Source: Ramazzottius varieornatus
Taxonomy: Eukaryota > Tardigrada > Eutardigrada > Parachela > Ramazzottiidae
DNA length: 59,077 nucleotides
Direction of reading: 5' to 3'
Assembly: GCA_001949185.1 (NCBI GenBank)
Contig: BDGG01000011.1
Location: 1,352,518-1,411,594, forward strand
A model generated the notes under the pieces. It saw only the letters and a program-made list of their open reading frames with translations. It did not search any database and was not told where the DNA came from. Within the stretch, counting starts at the first letter, position 1. Every line of letters begins with the position of its first letter. The translations under genes and the position numbers were made by a program. Positions 38,154 to 50,872 of the stretch are shown one piece after another.

Positions 38154-40678
38154 ATGCCGCTGGATTTTCTGAACAAGTTGGGCATTCGTCCCCCGCCGAT
38201 AAATGTACGAACGCTGCAAGGTATAGGCAAGGATCTCGGCTTCTTCAACAGCAACGCGCAGCACAAAAATCAGAACTACAACGCACTGAAGACAGCTTGT
38301 CTGCAAAGCGGCACTTTATTCGAGGACGAGCAATTCGCCTGCCATCCCCGCTCTTTATTCTACAGCAACAACCATGGTGTGCCAATCAACTCTGTCCAGT
38401 GGCTTCGACCAAAGGTATTTGCGTGATGAACGCTCATCTGCTCAATCATCGCTGACGTATTTTATCCGAACCTCTGTTTCTAACCAAGAATCAGTCATAC
38501 AAGTCCTGTTTTTTCTATCACAGGATATCAACCGTAATGCTTGCCTGGTACGAAGTGGCGGAACATCAACTGATGGCCGTGAAGGACAACTAGGACGGGA
38601 TGTTAGTCAAGGCCAGGTTGGAAACTGCTGGTTCGTAGCAGCCTGCGCCGTACTTGCTGAATTCCCAAAGCTGTGGAAACATGTAAAATCACTTCATGTC
38701 AAATTCGACATTTATTTTCTTTCGACATCTTCAGTGGCTTTCTCGCTGATCTGCGCTAGGTTATTCCTGATTTTAAAGAGCAAGAGCTGAACGAGTTCAT
38801 GGGCGCATCTGGCCGATACGGCGGTATATTCCATTTCAAGTTTTGGGTCTTTGGCGAATGGATCGACGTGGTAATTGATGATCGGCTACCGACCGTAAAT
38901 GGCCAGTTAATCTTCTGCCGCTCAAAAGCCGGCGATGAGTTTTGGAGCCCGCTGCTGGAAAAAGCCTACGCAAAGTAAGCTTCCGTCTTCAATGTCTCGA
39001 TTTTCATTGCGTCAAATTAGTTGTTATCCTGATTAGACTTCATGGGTGTTATGAAGCGTTAGACGGCGGCAATCTTACCGACGCTTTGGTTGACTTTACC
39101 GGTGGCGCAGCTGAGAGCATAGAGCTAAAAGATCATCAAAACGTGGAACTTCAGGACAATTTGTTCCGTCTGCTGGAGAGAGATCTACAGTTCAACAGTC
39201 TGATGTGTGCTGCCATTGATGTATGTTGACGATTATCTTATAGCTACCAGCTCTTGAAATTTCTCCAATACCAAAACGGTGTTTTATGCAGATTGATTCT
39301 CGGGACGAAATGGAAGCCGTACAGCAGAACGGCTTGGTGAAAGGCCACGCCTACGGTGTGACAAACCTAAAGACGATACTGAACAATGAAGTTCCCGGCC
39401 TGTTGTCCTTTCTGGGAGCCGGCAACCGTAGCGCGGTGCGCCTCATCCGGTTGAGGAACCCATGGGGACGAAAGGAATGGAACGGACGATTCAGTGATGG
39501 ATCACCCGAATGGAACCAGATCAGCCAACAAAAGCGCAAAGAGCTCGGTCTAATTTTCGAAGACGACGGCGAATTCTGGATGGCCTTTGACGACTTCTGC
39601 AAGCACTTCACCAGCGTTTCCCTCTGCCGCATCATTTACAACAGCTTGATCGGCTCCCTGTTGAGCGGAGGCGCCAAGAACTGGAGTGAGGGGGTCTTCA
39701 AGGGCGAATGGAAACAAGCGGATAAGTGTGGTGGTTGCATCAACAACCTCGGCACCTTCTTCAATAATCCCCAGTATCGCTTTGATGTGGCCAACGATGA
39801 CGAGCCGGTCATGATCAGTCTGTCACAGCCCGATAACCGCCACATGCGCTCGTCTGGAGGCGGCAATTATTTAACGATCGGGTTCTACGTGATGCGCATC
39901 GAGATCAACAGGAAGACGAGGGTGAGGATGCTGAAAGCCAAAGCCGGCTGCTCGGCTTATGGAGCCACTAGGACGAGGACCTTGCATATGACCCTGAAAC
40001 CCGGTCGCTATTGTGTCATACCGACAACGTTCGAGCCTGGTCAGGAAGGACAGTTTCTTTTGCGTGTCCTGACCAGCTATGACTGCCATCCTGGGTACGC
40101 TTGTGTTGAACTCAATACAAGAATTGTAGTGGTTGGACATTGTCTTGTAGAACGTTGGAGGTGGATCTCCCCAAACAGAAGCTGATGGGTGGACTGATGT
40201 CTGGTGGCAGCATCGACGCGCAGTACCTGATGTCCGTCACCGTTCGTCAGGCTGATGGCCTTCCCCTTAGCGCCAAAGGCTCTTTGCCTGATCCGTTCGT
40301 GGTCCTTGACTGTGAAGGAAAGACGGCCAAGACGCCGGTTGTCTTTAATTCTACTAGTCCGGTGTTCAACGAAACCGCCCTGTTTTACCGCAAGACACTG
40401 GCAGCTCCGGTAAACCTTCAGGTACAGTAAAAGCAACGATTGCCGATTTGAATCGGCCACTACCGTGTATTTATCACTACGTCTTGATTTTTTACCTGCA
40501 GGTCTTGAATCGCAACCTGATGAAGGATACACTGATTGGTCAGACTTCCATGTCTTGTAATCAAGTGACCAACGGGCGAGTTCGGCAGTTCCAGTGTCCT
40601 TTGCAAGGAAAAGATAGCGCCGCTGCCGGTGTGATTGTCATCGATGTGGCGATCTACACCGATCTGGCAGCAGTCTAG
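38154..40678 (+). CDS. CAPN5: Calpain, CAPN5/TRA-3 type (no EF-hands, C-terminal C2)
   Basis: Calpains are calcium-regulated cytoplasmic cysteine proteases that make limited cuts. Exons 38154-38414, 38524-38682, 38760-38974, 39037-39220, 39292-40094, 40151-40421 and 40502-40678 join to 689 residues. The catalytic triad is complete: Cys122 in [12 protein letters not shown], His292 in [10 protein letters not shown] and Asn329 in RLRNPWG. The protease core continues with [11 protein letters not shown] and [12 protein letters not shown]. The calpain beta-sandwich follows (about 400-540), then a C2 domain ([20 protein letters not shown]). There are no penta-EF-hands, which points to the calpain-5/TRA-3 group rather than the classical one. 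The N-terminus is about 40 residues longer than in human CAPN5. All joins keep frame. Confidence 0.95.
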
Positions 40679-42348
40679 ACTAGCTAAAAAATGAGAATTT
40701 AACGTCTTGGCTTGATGTTGTGTGGATTCGACGTTTTCTAGCAGAAAGGTGACGTAAAACGGATTCATCAGTAACATGACGTTGTATCCAAGTGGTAGTT
40801 ATTTTGCAGCTATTGCAAGGGAACGCGGTTTCTGACGAGGGAACCTTCAGACCATGTCACTCGCCGATCACGATAGAAATGATTTCACGTGATAGCTGAG
40901 ACTCATGGCTCTCTACAAAGTATCGGGAAGAACCGCGAATGACCATGCCCGGGCTCCACAGAAATTCTCGAATGCGTGGCAGTCGACATTGCAGAGATAG
41001 AATTGAGAGTATGAGACTGCGTACAGTAAAGGCTAATCAATCAAGTCATTCATCAATCAAGTCACAATGTATGCTAACATGACTCACATGCCTTGTCATG
41101 TCAGGTCATACATGACGATAACAATCTCTTCATCAGACTCGCCAGAATTATCAGAGCCATTTCCATCGTCAATCTCGCCATCATCAGACTGAAGAAAAGA
41201 GGAGTAATTGTAGAAACTTACGTCGAGAACATTGTCATCTTCGTCAACAGTACTCTACGCTTCTCGGCTTCCAAGTAATGATTATGAGCCATCACAACCG
41301 TTACACAGTATCAAGATGTCCAGATCAAAAACGGAGAGGCGCAAGAGAAAAGTGAAACTTTGTTATCTCATCAGCAGGATAGAAATCGACACAAGACAGA
41401 AAAAGTACTGTGAATGAGTGATCAGCCGTTTCCGGCTGCTGGCTTGAGTCAGAAAAGACCGTGACCGGGGGTTGTTTTACGCTGACTAAGAGCCAAACCC
41501 GTCCCACATCATTGGAATTTTAAAGTATTGACAGCCATAACTTCTAATAAAATTTGACTTGGTTCTTTGCGGAGCTTTCCAAGTTTCCGCCCATGGTGAT
41601 TTTTCTCGCCTCCACAATACGGCACCATAAGTTAAAACAAGTGTACATTCGGCAAAGCAAGACGAACTGTCACATGATGTTGGGATGACGCATGCGGGAG
41701 TGTCATTAATACAGTCAGGCCTTCAAGTATTCAAGTGCCGTTTCACGAACGCTCATTTCACAAGTTTCTGTCTCTGATCAAATGTAAGACTTTCATTCCC
41801 TTTTCTGTTGAACATAGCGCATAACTCCTGGTCAGCTTCACATCCGATTGATAAAGTCGTATCTGTCCGGCATAGTTTTGACAGGGAACGAATTGTTCTT
41901 CTTGAAGCAAACCGGCAGCTGAGTTTGAGTCTAAAAATGAGCCATGTCCCTCGTACTGGTTTCTTCTGCATAAATAACCGTACAGAAGGCTCCAAAAACG
42001 TTCTCTTTACAACGGAAGAACAGTCCTATGTAGAATCGGAGGGAAGGACTTTGGTTGATTAAACCGATCGGTTTGACGAATTAATATTTGTAGTAGCTCC
42101 TCTCGAGAACAAAACCGCATGTAGTGATAAACTTATCACGTCAAGTGGTGATTTGATATAGCTTCCTTCAGAGCCTACAAAGCAGCTCCTACAAAAGATG
42201 TTTGACAGTTACATACACACGACTGTACAGATGTTTCTGGACAAAATCTGGGCAAAGTAATCTAGCCCAGAAATTGTTGTTGCAGCCACGAAGCTCCGCA
42301 TGACAGTACGGTTAACTATACCTTTCCTACGCATCGCCGTACATCAGG
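40679..42348. other. Intergenic gap, no gene seen
   Basis: This is the longest plain gap before the kinase fusion gene. Only short frames without similarity are present, and no transposon end is recognised. Confidence 0.4.
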
Positions 42349-45300
42349 ATGAAGCGTGGGAACTACAGTCTCATGGAAACGTTGGGACGAGGAGGGTACG
42401 GCGTCGTCTTCAAAGGAATACATACTGTGGTGAGCTTTCTTTCTGTGCAGTCTGACAGTCATTACGAGAGGCAGTTCATTCATCCGAGCTCGAGATGCTA
42501 ATGCGCAGTTGGTTTGTGCATGTGTTTGTCACAGCTCATTGTAAGGTATCACAGTAGTCACACACCACCCTACAAGAGCTGGTGTGAGGGGGAGGATTAG
42601 AGGCATAAACGGGAACCAGGAAGTTAAGAGGGAACATTGTTACTCGATCTTCCGTGACCACCTACCAGCACCGAGACGTGCCGGAGAGCGAGTATCGCCT
42701 CACCCCGTGAAGAGAGCAGGAGCTCTCTGATTAATCAGAGAAAGAAGCTCGGATATAATTCCACGGTGAACAGGTAGACCAAACAGAAGTACTCTCCAGG
42801 AAACGTATGAGTGCGGAAGGCGTAACAGAAAGAACAGACCAAACAGAGGGCGGATGGCGAGAAACGGCTACAGATGGCAGCACTGAAGGGAATACTATTC
42901 TGTTCTTTACACTGGGCGGAGTCGAGCCATCACGTGAATCAATTAAAGCTTTGTGTTTCCTTGCCGCGGCAAAGCCTTGTGAGAAGATTCCCATAAAGCT
43001 GATATCATTTTAACCGTTCGAGCAATCAATGCTGTGGAACTACGCAGAATTTATGGACTCTGACAGTACCAACATGGTTTGAACGCGTTTCTACATCGGT
43101 TCCAAAAAGAAAACGGTTGGTAATGGGGATCACGTTTGTCGGACTCTTTGGTCGTTTGTCTTGACCGTAAATTTTTTTGTAGAGTGCCAGTTAGCCCGAA
43201 CTTGATACAGAAACATTTCTCAAGGTCGTTATAGTTCGCTGGTACTGCGCGGGCAATAGGGTGAAGATGTGTAGAAATCGAAGTATCAACGTACCCGCAG
43301 AAACCGTAGACGTTGTCCAGTCTTTTGCTTTCCACTGGACTTTCCTTGCAGATAGAGTTTTGGTGATAACGACCTGCTGTAGCAAAGGGGACCTGTATTA
43401 GCGGCGGCGCACAGAGCTAGATTTGTCTGGGAATGTGCACAAAATGCATCCTCAAAGTAGCCACGTGACGTCGCTTCCCGATGAGCCATTGTCACCTGAT
43501 CTCTTGCTTGGCTGTGTTTGTACGCTGCACAGATGTTGAGCAATCGAGAGAACTAAACACAGACGCCAGCACTTTCAGCCGAGACCAGCAAACTTTGCCT
43601 ACGTGGGGACGACGTTGAGTTAGCCGCCTATGTTTGCCTGTTTTTTTGAAACTTACTCTCGAACACCATTGCATGGATGGGTGGACGAATAACGGGCTAT
43701 CGAATAATACGACTTGCGACTGGTAGCAGTGTCAGAAAATTCAAAAGATTGTCAAAACAGGAGGCGTCCGGATTCCATATTCAAGTGCCTAGACTCCTGA
43801 TTGATTAACCAAACAAGCAATGCACGCAGCACACCGCAGGAGTGGCTAACGGAACGAACGTTTCCTCGTACCTACTTTGCCAGGATTGGGGAGACAAGCT
43901 CCACCAAGTGGATTAACTGTATTTGTTCGTAGACTGGGCAAACAGTTGCTATTAAAGAGATTTTCCGTCTTCACATCGCTGGTGTTGGAGCAGACCGGGG
44001 ACTGTCGGTTGAGCGTGAAATCGAAATTTTGAAGGTAAGCGAATGCTCGTCGTGCAGCAGTGAAAACAGTTCCACGTCTGTCTTAGAGAAGGCTGCACAG
44101 CACAATTTTTGTGCAGGTAAACTTTTCCAAGTGACATCAGCCTGCCAGGACCACAGCGCTCTTGGGTGCGATACAGTAAAAAAATATACGGTCCTGCTGG
44201 TGATCGCGTAACTGAATATCTCAATCAATGACAAAAGTGTCATTTACTTAATGATCACCGGCAGTGCAGTACTTTCTTCATTGTAATGTTTGTAGATGGG
44301 GACTGTGTGAAGCACCCAAGGGTACCTATCCGTTCTGAGGGTGAATACAATGTTGTCACCAGGCAAGTTTGGGTTACACAATGACCGTACTGTCCAGGCG
44401 CCCCTGTCTTGTCCTCGTCCAAGGTCTACGCCTATCCGGTCCCGTCGAAGTGAGATAAGGAGATGCCACAAACCGAAAGCTTTCGCCTCTTTGTAGAAAC
44501 TTCAGTCCATACGACATAGAAACTTGGTGCTGCTGCTGGATGTACTTGAATCAACGGTAAGCGTGACTTCGGGCAGATTAAAAACACTGCAACGAACATT
44601 TTCTCCATTACGCAAAGGCACCGTGAATCCTAGGGGTCCGAACAGTGCACGCACGAAGGGAAAGTTTGGAACAGTAAAAAGTTTGGAGCGGGCAGAAAAG
44701 ACGACGAAATCAGAATTTGACCGTAGAAAGTTGTCAAAAAGTGCATTGGCGCGATTTGCACATGTACGTACGAACTTCCGTTCCGCTGTTTCGAAAGCGC
44801 CTGTTCCAAACTTTCCCTTTGTACGTGTAGCCTCACTGTGATTTCTTAATTGCCTGAAATGCATAACAAATTGATCGCACTGACAAGGAAAAAGAAACCA
44901 ATGAATATTAGCTTGCTTGTTAAAAGAAAAAAACAGCTTGCGAACCGGGGTTTCGTACCTATTGAATCCGCTAAAGGAAGACTAACGGTGACTTGGTACG
45001 GTCGATACGAGCAACGGCTGACCGACAGTAAATTTGAGTGTTTGTGCGTGGTGGAGCTCTCCAATCGAGACCAGTTTAGGGTCCCATCATAGTCCTGGGA
45101 TTTGATGGGAGCGAAAAGTAGCTTACATTCGAAGGCGCATGGAAACGCAAAGTCGGCTCACCCATGAGCCCATTAAACGCGAGTCTGTTTCTGCTGTATA
45201 ATCTTCCATTTCTGTGCGGATGTCGAAAAAATGGCAACCAGCCCAATCAGCCATGCCGCTGTGCAATAGTGAATGTGTTAAAAAATTAGTGCTTGTATGT

Positions 45301-48300
45301 TATACCCGGCATGTGACCACCGGCCTGTAATCGGGTCGGCTAACTCGAATGAACCTGGTCCCACCTACGGATCGGCCCCATGGGTGCAACGTACGTACAC
45401 GGCCAACGCATCGGCTCAAACCGTGACGTCACGTTCAACATTGCCATTTCCCAGCTGTTTTACAAATTAGAATTTTCCAGCGGCTTGGATGAGCCCAATA
45501 TCACGACCAGAAACTTACACTTTAGTTGAACAGAACAGATAGGGCTTATCAGGGAGGTGTAAGCAGTATGGCCTCTCAAAACGGGGCGGTGTAGTGGATG
45601 CGGTCGGACACGTATACACTGGCTCCCATAAGTGATTGGCCACCCTATACCACATTCAAAAATTCATAACTTCCTTCGTTATGGACCGATTTTAACATTT
45701 CAAAGTTGGCTAAGAACACTAATGTTTTATCTTCACGACTACATGACTTTCCTGACAACCCATGGATAAATCAACTGGCAGTGCTCGACCTACAAACCTT
45801 GAAAAAACCTTGTTTTAGGCGCCGTGCTGAGGTTGCCAGCCAACAGCTGGCGCAATCCGGTTGTCACCGCGAGGTAGAAACAATATCGGTCTTTCAAACA
45901 AGCCTACGTGCGAATTTCTCCGAGCTCTGTGGAAGGAGGTCCGCTAAAATGCCGATTTGGGTTTTCTCGCGGCGTAAAACAAACTGTTTTACCTTTAACC
46001 TTCAATATCTTCCGTTAACGTTAAGGCTCATTGAAAGACCTGAACAATAACGCTGAGTCGTCTTAGTTTAAGTGGCAACCATTCAGACGTATCTTAGGGG
46101 CGAAGATATCGGAGATAAGGCGTACGGAATATTCCCTGGCGAAGACAACCAAGACTACTTCCTGGTGGGCATGTTAGCGAAACTTCCTCTACAGAGCTGG
46201 GAGAAATTCGCACTTCGGTACGCTGCCGAAAATAGGGTGGTTCTGAAGGTTTATACGCCGAGCACTGCCAGCTGATTTATAGATGAGCTCCCACAAAAGT
46301 CACGTGGTCGTGAAAGTAAAACGATACTCTTCTCAGTCATCTTTGAATTATCAAAATCGGTTCACAACGAAGGAAGTTATGATTTTTCGAATGATTGTAT
46401 AGGGTGGTCAAGCACTTATGAGAGACCGTTTAGTTTCTGTCGGACGAGCAACCCATACGAGAGACTGCGCTAGTTTATCAGGACCGCTGGTTTGATCTTG
46501 TGCTGTGTTCCTTATTTGCACAGGACAAAAACCGCTCGGATAAGCTTATCCTCTGCCTGGAATACTGCAATGCCGGAAGCTACACGGATTACTTGTCGAG
46601 TACGACGTATTGACGCCACGTTTTTACAAAGAACTTCCTGTACTGTCCCCCGCTCGAATGTGTGGTCAAAAACACGGTCTCAGTTTTGCCATAGCAAGAC
46701 GTTATGCCAATCCCGCTTGGCATGGTCTGGCCAGCGGTCCACTTTTAAATTGATTACCAGATTGGCCAGTTCGAAGCCCATGTAATACTCGTATTACATG
46801 GGCTTTTCAAGTGTGTCACGAGCTCAGTGGACGAGGAACATGACGAAGCTTTCAGATATCGCAAACACGCTGATGAAAAACGACGCTCTAGTTCATCCGG
46901 GTACGCGGTAATTTTCATCCGCAATCGTAGCGTTACACATTCCATTTTAGCGCTCCGTGGACACGAGTCACCTGAAGATATGACTGACCACAAACTGACC
47001 ACCCATTCTGAGCGCGGGTACTGTGCCGTCAAAGAGTTTGCTTGCAGAAGTGAAAATTGTCAGCGAGGTCAAACTGCACGGATTTGCCATCCAGCTAAGT
47101 GAAGGTCTGAAGGTTCTGCATGATCTTTCAATCGTCCACAGAGACCTAAAGCCAGCCAACATTCTCATGCACAACGAGAATGCGAGTCAGGATCCGCAAA
47201 AGCCAGACAAGCTGATCTTGAAGATAGCGGATTTTGGTTTGGCCAAAATCATCAACAAGGATCTCGCAACCAACAGTAATCAAGTGGGCACCGATAGATA
47301 CATGGCTCCCGAAGTTGCCACAGCTCACAGGGCCCGCTATAATGGAAAAGCGGACCTCTGGAGCCTGGGTGTAATACTGTACGAGAGCATAACGGGAAAA
47401 CTGGACTACGTAGATACCGTAAGTCTTGTGAAACCTGCATTCTCGAAGTGTTGCTTTCATCTTTCCCTGTCTGCGTAAAAAACTGCATGGAAAGTGAGGT
47501 TCTGTCACGCGTTAGAGCCCGTTTAGCGGGCCAAGTTACCTGACTTGGCCGGTCCCTTTCCCTAAGGCTGCGAGGGAAGACAACTAACTAAACAGTACTT
47601 CCCCTCCACTTCCGCAAAATCAAGCTGATGGAAAGTACTGTCTACAATGCCACCCTAGCAGCAAAGAGACTTCACTTTGCAAGTACTGCATTCTCTCGAT
47701 GGTTCTTCGTGATCACGCGACATGTCGTAAATGGCGGGGACAGAAAATATCTTTGCCTTCGATCAAAAATTTACTCGCCAGTCCAGTGTAGTGGTGGGCG
47801 ACAATCAAACAGTCAGTGATATCAGTGTGGGTGTAATTTACTGCCATGATGACGTGCTTCGCAGGTCCATCGAGGGAAAACACTCGGTGTGCTATGGCAA
47901 GCAAAGGTAGCCGCATAAACATCCACGCTTTCCTCCAAAATTCATGCCCTCTGGTCGTCCACTTTGCTGCATCAGATAAATTTTATTTTGCGCTTTTCTG
48001 AAAAGATCTGATGTAGCCTGAAAGGACATTCATTTCTCATAGTACCGAGTGATGAAGTAATTGAGAAAAGGCCAGAGTGGAATTTACAGAGCGTTAGGAG
48101 CCAGAACGCGAAAGTATCGGCCGAGGATGGTTACGACGCTCATCGTAAAACAATCGTTTTTCCCTTTTTACATAAGGTTTTTCGAGACGGCTGATTTGGC
48201 TCGAACGCTCGATCATCCGTCTACCGAGTGGATGTTGAATGTGTGAGAAGATGGGGAATGGGAATTTTCAGGAGCCCTGTACGCTCGAGCTTCCGCTTAG

Positions 48301-50374
48301 CGCCGAACCGTCGTGCAGTACTTCCCATAAGACTGCCTCCGACACTCTCGATTCTCGCGATATCACAGAAGTAGATGCTGTGTTACAGTATAGTGGTAGG
48401 ACATGGATAGAAAAGCGGTGAGACAAGGTTAGGACTAAAGCTAGAGCGACAGAAGGAGGCAGTCGATCGCCGAGCCAGCGTCAACCGTAAAAAGGGTCCA
48501 ACTGGGACAACACCTATTGACTGAGGAAATGCTCATGACAGTTCGACAGGAGAAATAGAATTCGCTCGTAACATGCCGCAGATGGTGAGCGAAGTTCCAG
48601 TCTCCAAAAGTGTAGACGTTATGAGGACTACACAAGGCAGAAAATTTCGCAGGCTCTGAATTCTGACGGGTGGCATGTATACCTGGTCGGAAAGATGGAA
48701 GTACAGTAATACAATTAATAAATGTCTGGTGGTATTTACAACATTATTTAATTCGTAGCCGTTTCAGGATGTACCGGAATTTCCGCACGCTGCTGTTTTG
48801 GCGCTTTGCTCAAAAGTGGAAAGATCGGTTCAACACTTAACAATGCAGGTTTCGCGCGATCTTCAAGACCTCCTCGAGAATTTGTTGAGAGTGAGTCCGC
48901 TGGCCCGTATGGATTTCGAAGGATTTTATGACCATGCTTTCTTGCGGTTCCACATTGTACGCGAACGTGAGACCGTATCGTCTATCGCAAGCCAGTACGG
49001 TATGAGCACAGAGTGGCTTTGCCAAATGAACGACGCTATCGTCAACTGCTACAAACCGGTCAAAGGAGCTAAAATCTGCGTCCGGAGAAGCCAGTCCTGC
49101 ACCGCGACCAAACCGGGCCAAAAGAACGTGTGTGGTATCAATATCGGAGAAAAACATTGGATAGTTTCACAGTTCGATGGAGCGCAGTTTACTCAGGCTT
49201 CCCAAAAGAAGGCGCCTCTAGTGACAACTGTGCTCAGTAGTTTACAGAATCAGCTCGCTAAGGCCGGAGCATCGGCCGCAGGCTGTGCACCGCACGTGAT
49301 AGCTTATGACCTTGCACGCCTGGTTGGAAAACGTTTCAGACCACATCAACACGGAAGACCAACGATCGGGAAGTTCTCAAAAAATGGCGAACCGTCATTC
49401 AACGTGACGGCCGTAGTCCTGCCATCTGTCTATTCAATGCGACAGGAACTAGACAAGTCACTCCAGAGAGCTATTGTGGCGAGATATTGACGACGCTCAG
49501 ATCAAACGTCGAGGATTCGTTTGCATCTAACAGTGACCTACAAACGGTCATCGGGGTTCCCAGTCACTTTGATTTCGCACAAATGCTCAGAATATCCAAA
49601 ACTGCTAAGCTAGCAGGATGGAATGTGACCGGAGTTGTCGAAACACCCCTGGCGCTCGTTCTGGCTTACGATGTTTACAGGCATGAAGCCCTGACAGGAA
49701 ACGTTCTGGTGTGTGAGATAGGGGAGACGGAGATCAACTTTTCGGTTCTGCGCTACCGTGGCCCTTATACCTATGAAATTTTGGTGGCTGCACTTCAGCT
49801 TGGAATTGGACTGTCGTATCTAGACGAAGCGGTCGCCAAAGACGTTATTACGGAAGCAAAACGCGTTTTTGGCCAGAAGATCCAAAAGAACAGCGATGTT
49901 CTAAACACTTTGCGCACGGAAGCGCTGCAAGCTCGGCGCCGTCTGCATCATCCGTCTGCGGAAAGTATTGCCAACGAAAAAATTTATGAGGTTATTTACG
50001 CGAAGAATTGTTTCGAAGAAATGTCCTTCAAAACACGGCTGACGGTACCGATGGTGGAAGATTTGTATCAGCCTTTCTATGCTGCCATCACAGAGATAAC
50101 CGAGCAGCTGACGCAGAGTCTGAAGCAAGGCAACCATTCGACAGAAATAAGTCACATCATACTGGCCGGAGGCTGTCGTTCAGTCCCAAACATCCGCCAG
50201 TTATTGTTGAAGCCTTTTCCTCAAGCCACTATCCACGACAGGTTGGATCCAAGCGAATGCGCTGCGCATGGAGCTTCGTTTTACGCGCATCTCCTCGCTG
50301 TCCATCACTTCAAGCCACCGAAAAATGCGCTGTGCGAGTTCCCTCTCAGAGCTGTGTCAAACCATTTTGATTGA
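42349..50374 (+). CDS. Fusion protein: Atg1/ULK-type kinase + LysM + Hsp70-like ATPase domain
   Basis: Exons found: 42349-42429, 43933-44034, 46524-46599, 47048-47418, 48768-49403 and about 49469-50374. Kinase motifs: GRGGYGVV (P-loop), Lys35 in VAIKEI, IVHRDLKPANIL, IADFGLA, YMAPEV and the ULK-like end ARMDFEGFYDHAFL, so the kinase should be active. In the same exon, without a break, follow a LysM domain (48,948-49,090: HIVRERETVSSIASQYGMST) and an Hsp70-like nucleotide-binding domain (NVCGINIGEKHW, DLARLVGKRF, VIGVPSHFDFAQ, ILAGGCRSVPNI) ending at 50,374 with no substrate-binding domain. The Hsp70 phosphate loops are altered, so ATP hydrolysis is doubtful. The segment between the alpha-C helix and the hinge (HxNIVxL) was not found in intron 44,035-46,523. 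The intron at 49,404-49,468 is inferred from the frame change. The join of kinase to the other domains is well supported; function is unknown. Confidence 0.82.
44651..44829. mobile_element. Foldback MITE, GAAGGGAAAGTTTGGA family, copy 1
   Basis: ACGAAGGGAAAGTTTGGAAC at the left pairs with GTTCCAAACTTTCCCTTTGT at the right. The interior (AAAAGACG...TTGACCGTAGAAAGTTGTCA...ACGTACG...TTCCG) matches the copy at 50,588-50,759 in inverted orientation. It has no coding capacity. It sits in an intron of the kinase fusion gene. Confidence 0.75.
45621..46427. mobile_element. Non-autonomous Tc1-like element with about 90-bp terminal repeats
   Basis: The left end CTCCCATAAGTGATTGGCCACCCTATAC...CATAACTTCCTTCGTTATGGACCGATTTT (45,624 on) is matched in reverse complement by the right end reaching 46,427. 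The arms are long and about 80% alike. The inside has no transposase. CCCATAAGT..TTGGCCACCC is typical of Tc1-like ends. It lies in the intron of the fusion gene where a kinase exon is missing. Confidence 0.75.
46774..46805. repeat. Perfect 14-bp stem-loop
   Basis: AAGCCCATGTAATA, loop CTCG, then TATTACATGGGCTT: a perfect stem in an intron of the fusion gene. The loop is too short for an ordinary microRNA precursor. Confidence 0.8.
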
Positions 50375-50872
50375 CGACTCGCCAAAATTTCCTTCATTTC
50401 TTGCAATAGATTGTCCGTCTTTTTTACCGTTCGAGACAGCTACTTCATCCAGCTATGGTGCTACGACAGTTTTTTTATCGGCATGATCAGCGACATGAAT
50501 TCCCTCATCCTGTCATAATATGTCTCATTGTTTCGTACTTTCATCCGTCGAGGTCGCCTTAGTCTCAGTTTCTCATCACCGTACACGCACGAAGGGAAAG
50601 TTTGGAGCAGTAAAAAGTTCGGAACAGGCGCTTTCGTAAGAGCGGAACAGAAGTCCGTACGTACGTGTGCAATGCTCACTAATGCACGTTGTGACAATTT
50701 CCTACGCTTGAATTCTCAGTTTACCGTCTTTTCCGCCTGTTCCAAACTTTCCCTTCGTTCGGGGCACCGAACGAAAAAAATTGCTTAGCCGAGTTTATGT
50801 GCTAACAATATCTGAGGCTCACACAGCTCAAAATGACACTCTCCGACAACGTGTGACATCATGAAGGCCTTA
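50375..50872. other. Convergent intergenic gap holding a MITE
   Basis: The fusion gene (+) and the coiled-coil gene (-) end toward each other here. The foldback element at 50,588-50,759 fills the middle. Confidence 0.5.
50588..50759. mobile_element. Foldback MITE, GAAGGGAAAGTTTGGA family, copy 2
   Basis: CACGAAGGGAAAGTTTGGAG at the left pairs with CCAAACTTTCCCTTCGT at the right. The interior is the reverse complement of the copy at 44,651-44,829, with scattered substitutions. Non-coding. Confidence 0.75.

Noticed and set aside
42430-43932. Long first intron of the fusion gene as a hidden retroelement
   Set aside because: I looked for reverse transcriptase, integrase or terminal repeats and found none; it holds only short unmatched frames.
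46774-46805. Perfect stem-loop as a microRNA precursor
   Set aside because: The stem is only 14 bp and the loop 4 bases, too short for processing.
49487-50374. Hsp70-like part as a separate gene starting at 49,487
   Set aside because: The Hsp70 fold begins upstream in the previous exon (CGINIGEKHW, DLARLVGKRF), so this frame is its continuation after a small intron, not an independent start.
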